Both the position numbers and the translations under genes were made by a program. A stretch of DNA of 64,000 bases from CAZICM01 sp964537685 (GTDB lineage: Bacteria > Myxococcota_A > Polyangia > Polyangiales > Polyangiaceae). Where the stretch lies: the NCBI GenBank assembly GCA_964537685.1, contig CAZICM010000003.1, forward strand, positions 252,730 through 316,729, in the 5' to 3' direction. Positions within the stretch are counted from its first letter, which is position 1. Each line of letters opens with the position of its first letter. The notes beneath the pieces were generated by a model that made no database searches, was not told the DNA's origin, and saw only the letters and a list, made by a program, of their open reading frames with translations. Below, piece after piece: positions 18,720-28,388 of the stretch.

Positions 18720-19718
18720 CTACAAGGCAAGCTGACGAGCGATCTCGTCGGCTGAGCTCAAGGTGAACAAGTTGCACCACGACATCAAGGTAGCGCCGTC
18801 GGTTTCCTTTCGGACTCTGCGTTCGAGCTCATCGGGCACAGAACCAAAGCGGGTTCGATAGATGGTGAGAATGGTTTCCTGAATGCCTTCGAGCTTTCCT
18901 TCGCGAATGCCTTCGCGTATGCCTTCGCGCATGCCTTCGCGCATGCCTTCGCGCATGCCTTCGCGCATGCCTTCGCGTATGCCTTCGAGCTTTCCTTCAC
19001 GCAAGCCTTCATTCAAGGTGTCGCGTCGCCATTGCTCGTAGAGTTCAAGATAGCTCATCGTCCACACCTCTTCTTGTTCATCGGTATTGCGCGCTTGATT
19101 ATTTGTCACTTCGAGGCGTCTTGCAATTAGAATTTGTTTCACGGCCAATTTTTCCGGTGCGTCTTCGGGCAGGGCTAAAAGCTCAAGAACGGCCTGTTGA
19201 AACACCGGCCCTTCGGTGGCCATAAAGCGCAGCAGAAGCGTATCGCGCGCAGGTATCAAATCTCGAAAGGAGACCCATCCGAGCCCCAAGCCCGGCGGCG
19301 ACATCCAAAATCCCTTTGGCCAAATATCCATCTCCTGCATGCCAAAGGTATTGCGGAGCGCGGGCCGCCACGCGGGAGCCAAGATCCACAAGGTGAGCGG
19401 GGCGGGTTGCGGTTGTTTATTGAGTGCGGCCTCGCTTTCGAGCAGATGCTGTTTGGTCAATCGCTTGCGAGCACAAGCGAGAATTTCAGAGTCCGATGGC
19501 ATCTCCGAAAAGACTTCGATCAAGCATGGCTCATCGCTCATTTTGCCGAGCCAACCGAGCCAATGCTTGGGTTGTTGGTACTGAGTGTGAGGTTGAAACC
19601 AGACATCGGCCCATTGAGGATCTGGAGCTGCGATTTGATGCTGGACATCGACCTGGCCGACCTGGCGCAGGAGCATTTCGAGCGCGTTTTTGACGAACTG
19701 ATCTTTCCAAGTTCGCAT
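18720..19718 (-). CDS. Rpn-family-like nuclease, copy 1 (full length)
   Basis: A 332-residue protein resembling the Rpn/YhgA-like and DUF4351-type families with a PD-(D/E)XK-like N-terminal domain. Candidate active-site positions are in QVDVQHQ and QWADVWFQP, then CLIEVFSE. An LPARDTLLLRFM-type region and an LPEDAPEK motif follow. The C-terminal part (about 238-277) is ten Arg-Glu-Gly four-residue units encoded by 12-bp tandem repeats, likely a charged helix. The last 50 residues (IYRTRFGSVPDEL) match the usual tail of this family. The gene sits next to the leader-distal end of array 1. A second copy lies at 35619-36558. Confidence 0.6.
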   Translation of the reverse strand: MRTWKDQFVKNALEMLLRQVGQVDVQHQIAAPDPQWADVWFQPHTQYQQPKHWLGWLGKMSDEPCLIEVFSEMPSDSEILACARKRLTKQHLLESEAALNKQPQPAPLTLWILAPAWRPALRNTFGMQEMDIWPKGFWMSPPGLGLGWVSFRDLIPARDTLLLRFMATEGPVFQQAVLELLALPEDAPEKLAVKQILIARRLEVTNNQARNTDEQEEVWTMSYLELYEQWRRDTLNEGLREGKLEGIREGMREGMREGMREGMREGIREGIREGKLEGIQETILTIYRTRFGSVPDELERRVRKETDGATLMSWCNLFTLSSADEIARQLAL

Positions 19719-19857
19719 GAAGGCACGTCATCCTTTGGGCGTGGCGTGCCTACATCAACGGCGGGATAAAGGGAAGCGGGTTTTGTTGTTTTGTTGGTTG
19801 AGCGTTCTGCTTTTTGAGCGCCGGGGTTTTGGTTCTCCACCGGTTTCGTTATCTGGG

Positions 19858-19987
19858 TGGGGCCGGAACTCCGGAACTCGCCCAGGCGTCTCCGTGATTC
19901 ATTGGCGAGGGTGTTGCGGGATAAGGGCAATGGAATGAATCACGGAGACGCGAAATGAGCTCAAACATGCCGGAGACTTCCGGCCCC
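19858..19987. repeat. Imperfect inverted repeat between the rpn-like gene and array 1
   Basis: An 18-bp perfect arm GCGTCTCCGTGATTCATT (19886-19903) is complemented at 19934-19951, with a 30-nt loop. An outer arm GGGGCCGGAA near 19858-19867 pairs with TTCCGGCCCC at 19978-19987, with CCGGAG-type sequence also shared. A third pair (GGTGTTGCGG near 19911, CCGCAACACC near 19992) is not nested with the others. It could be a terminator-like hairpin or a small palindromic mobile element. Nothing else is seen in 19719-20041. Confidence 0.65.
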
Positions 19988-20041
19988 TTTCCGCAACACC
20001 CCGCGCGCGGCGCTTCCGCTTTGGTCAAGGGGTGGGGATAG

Positions 20042-23000
20042 GTGCTCAACGCCTTACGGCATCACAGCTATCAACAGCATGGAAAACGATGATCATGGCA
20101 ACAGGCAACAAGTGCTCAACGCCTTACGGCATCACAGCTATCAACAGTCCACCAACGCGATCGTGAAGACGAGCACCCTGATCGCGTGCTCAACGCCTTA
20201 CGGCATCACAGCTATCAACAGCAAGCTCGTTCATTTCGTCCTCCGATAAATTGTGTGTGCTCAACGCCTTACGGCATCACAGCTATCAACAGAAAGCCCT
20301 GTTGACCTCTTCGAGCTCGACGCTCGGTGCTCAACGCCTTACGGCATCACAGCTATCAACAGACGCGATCGCGTGGGGTAATTATCGCCTTGTTTTTTGC
20401 TTGTGCTCAACGCCTTACGGCATCACAGCTATCAACAGCAGTCCCGCGGGAGCCACAAATTTATGTCCCGCTTGCGTGCTCAACGCCTTACGGCATCACA
20501 GCTATCAACAGTCTCCTCTTCAGTAAGCATATCCTTAGAAAGAAGTGCTCAACGCCTTACGGCATCACAGCTATCAACAGTCGGGGCGTGTCGGTTGATA
20601 ATTGCCGCGAACAATGAGGAGTGCTCAACGCCTTACGGCATCACAGCTATCAACAGTTTATATTCCCTAGAAATCTGACTGCGATCTGAAGTGCTCAACG
20701 CCTTACGGCATCACAGCTATCAACAGTGAAATAGAATGGGAATTTTTAGCTAGTCATAGTGTGCTCAACGCCTTACGGCATCACAGCTATCAACAGCTGC
20801 TGGCCTGCTCGCCTGGGTGCGCGGAATGATGTGCTCAACGCCTTACGGCATCACAGCTATCAACAGTTTGGGTGCCTACTGTGGATTGAGTTTAGGCCGC
20901 GTGCTCAACGCCTTACGGCATCACAGCTATCAACAGATGGCGAGCGCACGGCCCATAATCCAGTGACCGGTGCTCAACGCCTTACGGCATCACAGCTATC
21001 AACAGCTCGCGGGTACCCAAACGTTCACCGGGGCGAAGAGTGCTCAACGCCTTACGGCATCACAGCTATCAACAGCTGGATTTAGCCTGTAGACGTAATA
21101 GGTATCGCTGTGCTCAACGCCTTACGGCATCACAGCTATCAACAGCTGAACCGGGGAGAGTTTTTCAGAGTACAAAAGGTGCTCAACGCCTTACGGCATC
21201 ACAGCTATCAACAGTGGGTCGTGTAACTCATGCNNNNNNNNNNNNNNNNNNNNNNNNNNNNNNNNNNNNNNNNNNNNNNNNNNNNNNNNNNNNNNNNNNN
21301 NNNNNNNNNNNNNNNNNNNNNNNNNNNNNNNNNACTCGTCGGGAATAAAATGTGCTCAACGCCTTACGGCATCACAGCTATCAACAGCCGACCCGAGACC
21401 ATCCCGGGCAAGCGGGGCTTTGTGTGCTCAACGCCTTACGGCATCACAGCTATCAACAGAGCGGCCCAACAGGTACAAATTGCGGGTTTCAAATGTAGTG
21501 CTCAACGCCTTACGGCATCACAGCTATCAACAGAACGATCGGAGCTACGATGCCGAAGGATTCTATTTGGTGCTCAACGCCTTACGGCATCACAGCTATC
21601 AACAGATATATCGTTTACAACAGCCCATTTAAGAAGCCTTATTAGTGCTCAACGCCTTACGGCATCACAGCTATCAACAGTACGCATGAATCGGCCGCGC
21701 CGCGCCTGCTCGTAACGGTGCTCAACGCCTTACGGCATCACAGCTATCAACAGGGTAGTGCGCAAGCTGTTTTCCCCAGCGGTGAATGTGCTCAACGCCT
21801 TACGGCATCACAGCTATCAACAGTCCAGTGCCTAGCAATAAAATTACCAAGCCACACAAAGTGCTCAACGCCTTACGGCATCACAGCTATCAACAGCAAA
21901 GATGACGGCTCAAAGCCAATAACAGCCGTGAGTGCTCAACGCCTTACGGCATCACAGCTATCAACAGGCCGCGCAAAAAGGAGACTCTGCTGCGCAAGAG
22001 CGGTGCTCAACGCCTTACGGCATCACAGCTATCAACAGAGGGGCGGTGTTTAGCCTCGGCTCGCGCCTTCGTCGTGTGCTCAACGCCTTACGGCATCACA
22101 GCTATCAACAGCACACATGGCGCGGGCTTTGCCGGGCATCCGAAAACGGGTGCTCAACGCCTTACGGCATCACAGCTATCAACAGTTGTAGCTTTTGTTC
22201 GCAGACGTCATTCTTGATTGAGTGCTCAACGCCTTACGGCATCACAGCTATCAACAGTTGCGGTTCTGCGTTCGACCGATATCCGGCCGCTTGGAAGTGC
22301 TCAACGCCTTACGGCATCACAGCTATCAACAGGACGGCAATTGCCCAAACCCGAGCTGCGCGCTCAAGGTGCTCAACGCCTTACGGCATCACAGCTATCA
22401 ACAGCGACTGCCTCAAAGAGCAGTTCTTGGGGGTGCTGGGTGCTCAACGCCTTACGGCATCACAGCTATCAACAGCAAGCCTTGCGGCCTTGCCCAGCCA
22501 CTTCTTCACGTGCTCAACGCCTTACGGCATCACAGCTATCAACAGCCAGAACGGGAAGGTTTAAGGGTATCACTACGCGAAGTGCTCAACGCCTTACGGC
22601 ATCACAGCTATCAACAGTTTCTTCCACGGGAGCCCAGGGACGATGACTATTTTGTGCTCAACGCCTTACGGCATCACAGCTATCAACAGCCGCGGCACGA
22701 TTGTTGAGGCAACCGAAAAGGCAATGTGCTCAACGCCTTACGGCATCACAGCTATCAACAGCTGTATGCGCGGCCCTGAACACGGGGGCTCCACCGTGCT
22801 CAACGCCTTACGGCATCACAGCTATCAACAGACGCGCAAATCAGCAGGAACACCCATCGGAATCTTGTGCTCAACGCCTTACGGCATCACAGCTATCAAC
22901 AGAGGAACGGTACTCGCTCCTGCTTGCGTTCGGAAAGTGCTCAACGCCTTACGGCATCACAGCTATCAACAGATTGAAAGGCGTTTTAATGCCGCGCTGG

Positions 23001-24191
23001 CCAAGCTAGTGCTCAACGCCTTACGGCATCACAGCTATCAACAGTGCATCCCGTCTGGTCTCCTTATACCCCCTACGGGAGTGCTCAACGCCTTACGGCA
23101 TCACAGCTATCAACAGGCCTTTTCTTTTTGGTACGCCTGATGAAGCCCCGCAGTGCTCAACGCCTTACGGCATCACAGCTATCAACAGTCACATCGAGGC
23201 GGAAGCAAAGCGGGTAGAGCCAGTGCTCAACGCCTTACGGCATCACAGCTATCAACAGGTGAAAAGGTTTTGTCAAGAGTAAAAACCTCAAATTTGGTGC
23301 TCAACGCCTTACGGCATCACAGCTATCAACAGTAAAACCTGTATCCGCTATAACGAGGTGTCAATAGTGCTCAACGCCTTACGGCATCACAGCTATCAAC
23401 AGATTCACCTCTCGGCGTTCGGCTACGCAGTCGCCTCCGTGCTCAACGCCTTACGGCATCACAGCTATCAACAGTAGGGCTCTATCGGCGGAGAACCGGT
23501 GAGGCTACCGGTGCTCAACGCCTTACGGCATCACAGCTATCAACAGCCGCCCCCAAGATTGCCCTAAACTCCATCGGCCCTGAGTGCTCAACGCCTTACG
23601 GCATCACAGCTATCAACAGACAGGCCGTGTTCGTGCACATGCCCATGGAGATGTGCTCAACGCCTTACGGCATCACAGCTATCAACAGTTGTCCTCCGGG
23701 CGGGCGTATGCACCGGCGGAACGGCGTGCTCAACGCCTTACGGCATCACAGCTATCAACAGCAGCCTGCTCCTTTACGCGATTGCTGGGGATCCCGATGT
23801 GCTCAACGCCTTACGGCATCACAGCTATCAACAGCCAGGTCCCGAAGGTGCGGCGCATATCCCGGGGCGTGGTGCTCAACGCCTTACGGCATCACAGCTA
23901 TCAACAGTTGCGCGCCTGTTACGCTGTTTTGCACAGTGACGTGTGCTCAACGCCTTACGGCATCACAGCTATCAACAGGGAGATTGCCGAGGCTTTGGTC
24001 CGAGATCCTTATGTGCTCAACGCCTTACGGCATCACAGCTATCAACAGGTGGGCGGAGCTCCGGGCTCATGAGTTTCTTGCACGGTGCTCAACGCCTTAC
24101 GGCATCACAGCTATCAACAGCATAAGATGCACGCCCGGATTGACCTCGATCGGGCGTGCTCAACGCCTTACGGCATCACAGCTATCAACAG
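20042..24191 (-). CRISPR. CRISPR array 1, 57 readable repeats
   Basis: The 36-nt repeat begins GTGCTCAACG and ends CTATCAACAG on the plus strand, with spacers of about 34-37 nt. I counted 57 repeats on the two sides of a 100-N gap, so the true number is unknown. Every copy I read looks identical, including the leader-distal one at 20042. Transcription is assigned to the minus strand: there the repeat contains GCC-GTAA-GGC, a GNRA-capped hairpin, followed by an 8-nt tail TTGAGCAC that fits a Cas6-generated handle. A leader homologous to that of array 2 lies at the right end. The array adjoins the type III-B operon and differs from array 2 at two repeat bases. Confidence 0.98.
21234..21333. other. 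Assembly gap (100 N) inside array 1
   Basis: Exactly 100 N, the usual placeholder for a scaffold gap of unknown length. It falls in a spacer region, so an unknown number of repeat-spacer units is missing. Confidence 0.99.
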
Positions 24192-24443
24192 GTACCCCCC
24201 TCCAACCCCTTGAAATCACACCAATAAAAAACCTAGTTTTCAAGCACCTCCCCTCGGCTCTCTCAGACCCCATCCAAACACATCTCCTGCGCCCCGTCAA
24301 CAATTTTTTTTCCCCTTCACTTCAAGCCCTTTTCTCACAAATCAAGCACCTCCCTCACCTTCACTTCTCTCCTTTCCTCAATTATCTCAACCGCTTATCC
24401 CTTTCTTACCCGCCTCCGGTCTCAAACGCCCAGAGGTGCTTGA
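24192..24443 (-). promoter_or_regulatory. Leader of array 1
   Basis: About 250 bp homologous to the leader of array 2. Shared elements are GAAATCAC near the first repeat, AGTTTTCAAGCACCTCC, CGTCAA (TTGACG on the transcribed strand, 24295-24300), CCCCTTCA, and CAAACGCCCAGAGGTGCTTGA at the far end. The 10-bp motif TCAAGCACCT occurs at 24240-24249 and 24342-24351 and inverted at 24434-24443. Conservation at both arrays supports a role in transcription and spacer integration. The TTGACG may be a -35 element, but no convincing -10 follows. Confidence 0.85.
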
Positions 24444-24485
24444 TTTGTTGGCTCTCCAATTCTACCCCCAGCGACCGTCCCTCTT

Positions 24486-24610
24486 AGAGGGAGTCCTACA
24501 GGGCGTTGCGAGGCTTTCGTAGCTAGGGAGGACGACGGAGCCGTACATTGTACGGTGACGGAGGACGACCGAAGATACGGAAGCCGCAGCAGCCCTGTAG
24601 GATTCCCTCT
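24486..24610. terminator. Long imperfect hairpin after the cmr operon
   Basis: AGAGGGAGTCCTACAGGGC (24486-24504) is complemented at 24592-24610 with one mismatch. The interior also pairs imperfectly, down to an apex GCCGTAC-att-GTACGGT near 24541-24554. The right arm ends at the stop codon of the last gene of the operon, so it is placed as a terminator separating the operon from the array leader. There is no T-tract, so it may instead be a palindromic insertion element. The 40 bp between leader and hairpin show nothing else. Confidence 0.55.
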
Positions 24611-25428
24611 CAGCCCCCAGCGCCTCCCGCCGCTCCACCACCCGCGCCTCCACCTTCACCCCCACTTCCGCCCTCTCCACCACCTCCACCACCTCGCCTC
24701 GGCAATGCGCTCAACTCAAATGCCTTCGCTATCGATTCCTCTCCCAACTCCCTCGATGCACTCCGCGCAGCCTCCCGAGCACGCCGGCAGTTCCTCACCA
24801 CCAGCCCGTCCAATAGATCCAATGCCTCCGTCTCCGTCGGCGTTCCGGCCTGTGTTGCCTCCGCCGCCGCCGCCTCCAGTAACTTTACCACCATCCCCTC
24901 CAGATCCGCCAGCGCCTTTGCCCCTCCCCGATCCTTCGCCGCTTCCCCTATCATAACATCCTTCAACAACGGCACCATCTGCCCCAATTGCCCTGATAAC
25001 TTCGGCGCGTCCTTCCCTACCACCGATGTCTGCGCAAGCACTCCCCCTATCCATTGCGCCTTCTCCAATGCCTCCGCCGTACCCATGTTCTCAAGCAGCT
25101 CCTGCGTGTTCCCCAATACCGCCCGGCTCCGCTGTCGCACCCGCTTCCCATCCCTCATCGCTCCCAAATACGCCGCCCCATCCACCTTCTTCGCGCTCCG
25201 CGTCTCCTCCCGCGTCACGCCCATCGCATACAGCGCGTCTCTCAAATCCTTCAGCTCCGCAGCATCCCCAGGCCCATAACCATGCTCCGCTACCTGCGCC
25301 CCATGGCTATCATACGCCTTAAGCGTCAGCTCCGCCTGCATGTAGGTATGCTTTGAATTGTAGCGCCGCCCCAGCGTAACCGCTTCCAGTTTCGCGCCCG
25401 CAGCAATCGTTTTCGGATCGAATGTCAT
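24610..25428 (-). CDS. Unrecognised gene between cmr6 and array 1 leader
   Basis: Start chosen at ATG 25428 because GGGAG lies eight bases upstream; the frame extends to 25467. A protein of 272 residues whose N-terminal 70 residues look like a beta-rich domain (ITIAAGAKLEAVTLGRRY-type segments). Residues 100-220 are Ala/Leu/Glu-rich helices, and the last 30 residues are almost only Gly with Glu, Ser and Ala. No known Cas, CARF or nuclease motif is visible. It lies 500 bp downstream of cmr6 on the same strand and just before the array leader. An unrelated coiled-coil gene has the same position at the type I locus. An accessory role is only inferred from position. Confidence 0.55.
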   Translation of the reverse strand: MTFDPKTIAAGAKLEAVTLGRRYNSKHTYMQAELTLKAYDSHGAQVAEHGYGPGDAAELKDLRDALYAMGVTREETRSAKKVDGAAYLGAMRDGKRVRQRSRAVLGNTQELLENMGTAEALEKAQWIGGVLAQTSVVGKDAPKLSGQLGQMVPLLKDVMIGEAAKDRGGAKALADLEGMVVKLLEAAAAEATQAGTPTETEALDLLDGLVVRNCRRAREAARSASRELGEESIAKAFELSALPRRGGGGGGEGGSGGEGGGAGGGAAGGAGG

Positions 25429-25927
25429 GATCTTGTCTCCCAGCATGTCCCGCTTTGCGCCGGGCATGCCCTTGTTTGTCTATCGAATCAACTGCAATTT
25501 TGGTGTGTATCAAGTGTGTTTCTCCCGTGCAAGCAAAAAATTCATCGGCGTGGGTGCAAAGTTCGCCGGTGGGCGTCTCCAGGTTTGCCCCGTGGACCTC
25601 GTTCATGGTTGGTGGTTGTTGCGCATAAGGGCCCCTGCAGCAAGCTGAACGGTGTTGGTCAGCGAGCTCCTCGGTATGCGTATTGATGCAGAAGGACCCA
25701 TACAGTGAGGGCGAGGTTGGTGTAAAGGGACCTCGATAGGCATATCGGGGTGCGTGAGGAGTGGGCTAAAGGAGGGTGGAAGGTCCCCTAAGGCTGCACA
25801 AGCGGAGGGAGATGTTAAGGCGAAGGGAGGGGGAGTGGCTGGAGATGCGATCTGTGGCCCGAGGGAATGGGACCTCGAGCCCTGGGGAATGGGACCTCGA
25901 GTTCGTTGTCCATAGGCGGCAGTGACC
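25429..25927. other. Non-coding interval upstream of the 272-residue gene
   Basis: About 500 bp without a convincing gene. It is purine-rich on the plus strand and holds a 22-bp repeat: GGGAATGGGACCTCGAG at 25863-25879 and again at 25885-25901. A related GGGACCTCGA occurs near 25729. The sequence separates cmr6 from the next gene, which therefore may have its own promoter. Confidence 0.6.
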
Positions 25928-27094
25928 TCAAGCGCTCCATTTCTGAATCAGCGCCTCCCATGCATCTCTCGCGTTTCCCTTCTTGATGTGCTTCCTCAAT
26001 GTCTTCAATACCTCTTCCCGTTCCCGTCCACGTACCATTGGCTTCAGTCGATCTCCCCATTCGCTATCGATTTTCCCGACAAGTTCCTGCTGCGAAACCC
26101 CGCCGGCCTTTGTCTGCTCTTCCAGCCACGTTTCAAAAGCCCGTATGCTTGCCGGCACTACACGCTTTACCTTCGGCAACTCACATGAACACGGTTCCAT
26201 TCGGCCATAGCCCGAGCTTGTCTTTCCCCCGATGCCCCATTGCCCCAAGGCTTCATCCAGGTATCTTTCCACGCGCTTGATGATCGTCTCCCGCTCCGCG
26301 TAATAGGTCCGGTCTTTTTCTGTCCATATCAGCATAAAGCTCATCATAAACCTCGCCCCAGGACCCACGCTTATAAACGATACCGGGTTTGGATCTTCAT
26401 AATCATTGGGGTATTTTTCAGGCGCCGTTGTCCGGTAATAGTCTTTTTGATGTACCGTTAGGATGTCTCGCGCCAAGGGAATCCATTGGGTTTCGTTCCC
26501 GGGTACCCACAAGGCATCATATATCACCAAATGCCCCCGCTCCGCCTCATCGGGTTTGTCTTCTGTTCCCGCCGCTCCAAAGAGCCATTTATAAAATTCT
26601 CCCACGCCGTCCTTCGATGCCGGTCCACCATAGGGTTTTCTTAAGTTCTTCTCCTCTTCGGTGCTCTCGGTTCCATCGGGACCATAAGCCATTTCAAGAT
26701 AATGGGCCAAGAGCCCCTTGAGGGATGAGCCTGGTATCATGGGCACGCCCCAGGTGCGATGCAAGGTCAATCCCACTTCCGTGGGCGAGGCATTGCCATG
26801 TCCTATCAAAAGCCGGCTTTTGCTTCGGTAGCAGCGTTTGAAGGGTTTTTGGCGGGCTGTTTCTTCTTCAAGGCTGGATACCCAGCGGATTAAATATTCC
26901 TTGTATCCCTCGGGGATGCCGATATGCTCTAAATGCTTAAACCAATCATCCCGCTTTTGCTCGTCCAGCTTAAATTTTTCGTTGAGTGGTGCATAGATAT
27001 CATAGAACAGCCCCGCGTGATAGGGATATCCGTGATCGGGATATCGATCTTTTTTAAACAGCTCGTCAATCAGCTCATTTAGTTTGTCTCGCAT
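25928..27094 (-). CDS. cmr6: Type III-B RAMP protein Cmr6
   Basis: A 388-residue RAMP-fold subunit that caps the Cmr backbone. The signatures are WGVPMIPGSSLKGLLAHYLEMAYG (about residues 110-135), typical of Cmr6, and a Gly-rich GGKTSSGYGRM loop near residue 310. ATG 27094 is chosen; the frame is open to 27211 but that would overlap cmr5. The length is at the long end for the family. It is the last clear gene of the cmr operon, seven bases after cmr5. Confidence 0.93.
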   Translation of the reverse strand: MRDKLNELIDELFKKDRYPDHGYPYHAGLFYDIYAPLNEKFKLDEQKRDDWFKHLEHIGIPEGYKEYLIRWVSSLEEETARQKPFKRCYRSKSRLLIGHGNASPTEVGLTLHRTWGVPMIPGSSLKGLLAHYLEMAYGPDGTESTEEEKNLRKPYGGPASKDGVGEFYKWLFGAAGTEDKPDEAERGHLVIYDALWVPGNETQWIPLARDILTVHQKDYYRTTAPEKYPNDYEDPNPVSFISVGPGARFMMSFMLIWTEKDRTYYAERETIIKRVERYLDEALGQWGIGGKTSSGYGRMEPCSCELPKVKRVVPASIRAFETWLEEQTKAGGVSQQELVGKIDSEWGDRLKPMVRGREREEVLKTLRKHIKKGNARDAWEALIQKWSA

Positions 27095-27101
27095 GGTCCA
27101 C

Positions 27102-27476
27102 CTATTCCGTGCCTTGAGCCTGCACGGCGCGCCTAAACCATATCGCAATCTTTCGGGCCTCCCGGCTGGCAAGGATGTATTGCTCGGTTTCAAGCTTCCG
27201 AACCTGAGCACCTATCGATTCATCCTTGTTTGTATCGATACCGGGAATGCCAGCGCTTTTTAAATGGCCTAAAAAATCTGACGCCTTATCCTGTTCCTTC
27301 TTATCTCGCTCCTTCCTCTCCCGTTCTAAAAAGCAAATCGACGCCGCGAGCCCGCTTTTTAAAAGATTGGCCCCAAAGCTGTTGACATGCACTTTGTAGT
27401 CATTGAGCTTGTCTTTGGCGACCTTTTGCACGCATTCATAAGCATAAAGCGCCCTTTGCTGATCCCGGGTTTGCAT
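27102..27476 (-). CDS. cmr5: Type III-B small subunit Cmr5
   Basis: A 124-residue, all-helical, Lys/Glu-rich protein in the position and size of Cmr5, the small subunit that stacks along the guide-target duplex. Features are MQTRDQQRALYAYECVQKV at the N-terminus, FGANLLKSGLAASICFLERE in the middle and EARKIAIWFRRAVQA near the C-terminus, all consistent with Cmr5. It lies six bases downstream of cmr4. Confidence 0.88.
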   Translation of the reverse strand: MQTRDQQRALYAYECVQKVAKDKLNDYKVHVNSFGANLLKSGLAASICFLERERKERDKKEQDKASDFLGHLKSAGIPGIDTNKDESIGAQVRKLETEQYILASREARKIAIWFRRAVQAQGTE

Positions 27477-27482
27477 GATCGC

Positions 27483-28388
27483 TCACTTCCCTTCCATCGG
27501 CAGAAAGCGGCAGCGTCCCCGTCCAATGGTGGCCTTGCCTCCAAATTGTAAATATTTGCGGCCATCCACCGCGCCTTTCAATACCTGTTCCGCGCTCATC
27601 CGCTCTTCTTTCGTTTTGCCCCGTTCATCGTAGGCACAGAGCATTCCCGATAACAATGTCTCCGAGGGAAGGCTTTCCTCGGTCCATAGAGCTCCACCGT
27701 CCACCACGCCTGTCCTTGAATCGATGCGGATACGGGTATCCAGTTGCGTGGCCGTTTCCCATAAAAAGCTCATCGTGTCGTCGTCGGCTATTACAAAACG
27801 CTTTTCAAAAATATTGCGCTCATCGTCTGGCAAAAAGGTTTTGATAGCGTCCGACCATGTCTCAAGCGCGCTGTCTTTGCTCACAGGCAGATCCAAATCC
27901 TCGAGATAGATTTTTTTATCCATGGTATTGATATTTTCAGGCCCCGCCAGCACCCACGCTTTGCCCTTATCGCCCTTGTCCTTGGGCACCTCGGGGAAAG
28001 ACAAACCTAAAACCTCCATGTCCCGCTTCCATAAATGCAAGAGCAAAGGTGAAGTCACAAAACAAAAAGTCCCCTTAAAGCTTCGCACTGGCAGCGCAAG
28101 CAGCCGCGCATCGCTGACCACCAGCGCCCCCGCCCGATCTAAGTCGGTGGCATTATCCCCCTCCACGCCCTCTTTCTTCGGATCGCGGCTTGGACCAAAA
28201 ATACTGTTCTTGTGCTTCGATTCGCATGTACATTGGTCCCGGAGCACGCCTTTGATGGAAGAACCCGGCACATAGGGAATTCCCGTGGATTTCATCCGGG
28301 CAATGGGCAGCTCGATAATATCGGCCGCCTGGCCCGTGCCCACATGCAATGGTGAAAGCGCTTGTATTAAAAATCCTTGTGTCTTCAT
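27483..28388 (-). CDS. cmr4: Type III-B RAMP backbone nuclease Cmr4
   Basis: A 301-residue RAMP protein that forms the Cmr backbone and cleaves target RNA at 6-nt intervals in this family. Seen: SPLHVGTGQAADIIELPIAR (14-31 region), GIPYVPGSSIKGVLRDQC, the thumb segment, and a Gly-rich C-terminal GGKATIGRGRCRFLP. Start ATG 28388 overlaps the cmr3 stop (ATGA). The catalytic Asp of the palm loop is likely in the CTCESKHKNSIFGPSRD to DRAGALVVSDAR region but was not pinned down. Confidence 0.93.
   Translation of the reverse strand: MKTQGFLIQALSPLHVGTGQAADIIELPIARMKSTGIPYVPGSSIKGVLRDQCTCESKHKNSIFGPSRDPKKEGVEGDNATDLDRAGALVVSDARLLALPVRSFKGTFCFVTSPLLLHLWKRDMEVLGLSFPEVPKDKGDKGKAWVLAGPENINTMDKKIYLEDLDLPVSKDSALETWSDAIKTFLPDDERNIFEKRFVIADDDTMSFLWETATQLDTRIRIDSRTGVVDGGALWTEESLPSETLLSGMLCAYDERGKTKEERMSAEQVLKGAVDGRKYLQFGGKATIGRGRCRFLPMEGK

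Noticed and set aside
20251..24125. Long open frames through array 1 with repeated QRLTASQLST-like and ALRHHSYQQ-like peptides
   Set aside because: The 36-nt repeat lacks stops in all plus-strand frames, so frames stay open by chance. The peptides are translations of the CRISPR repeat and not proteins.
24610..25428. Gene after cmr6 as a Csx1/Csm6-type effector
   Set aside because: No CARF motif and no HEPN RxxxxH motif is visible; only its position suggests a link.
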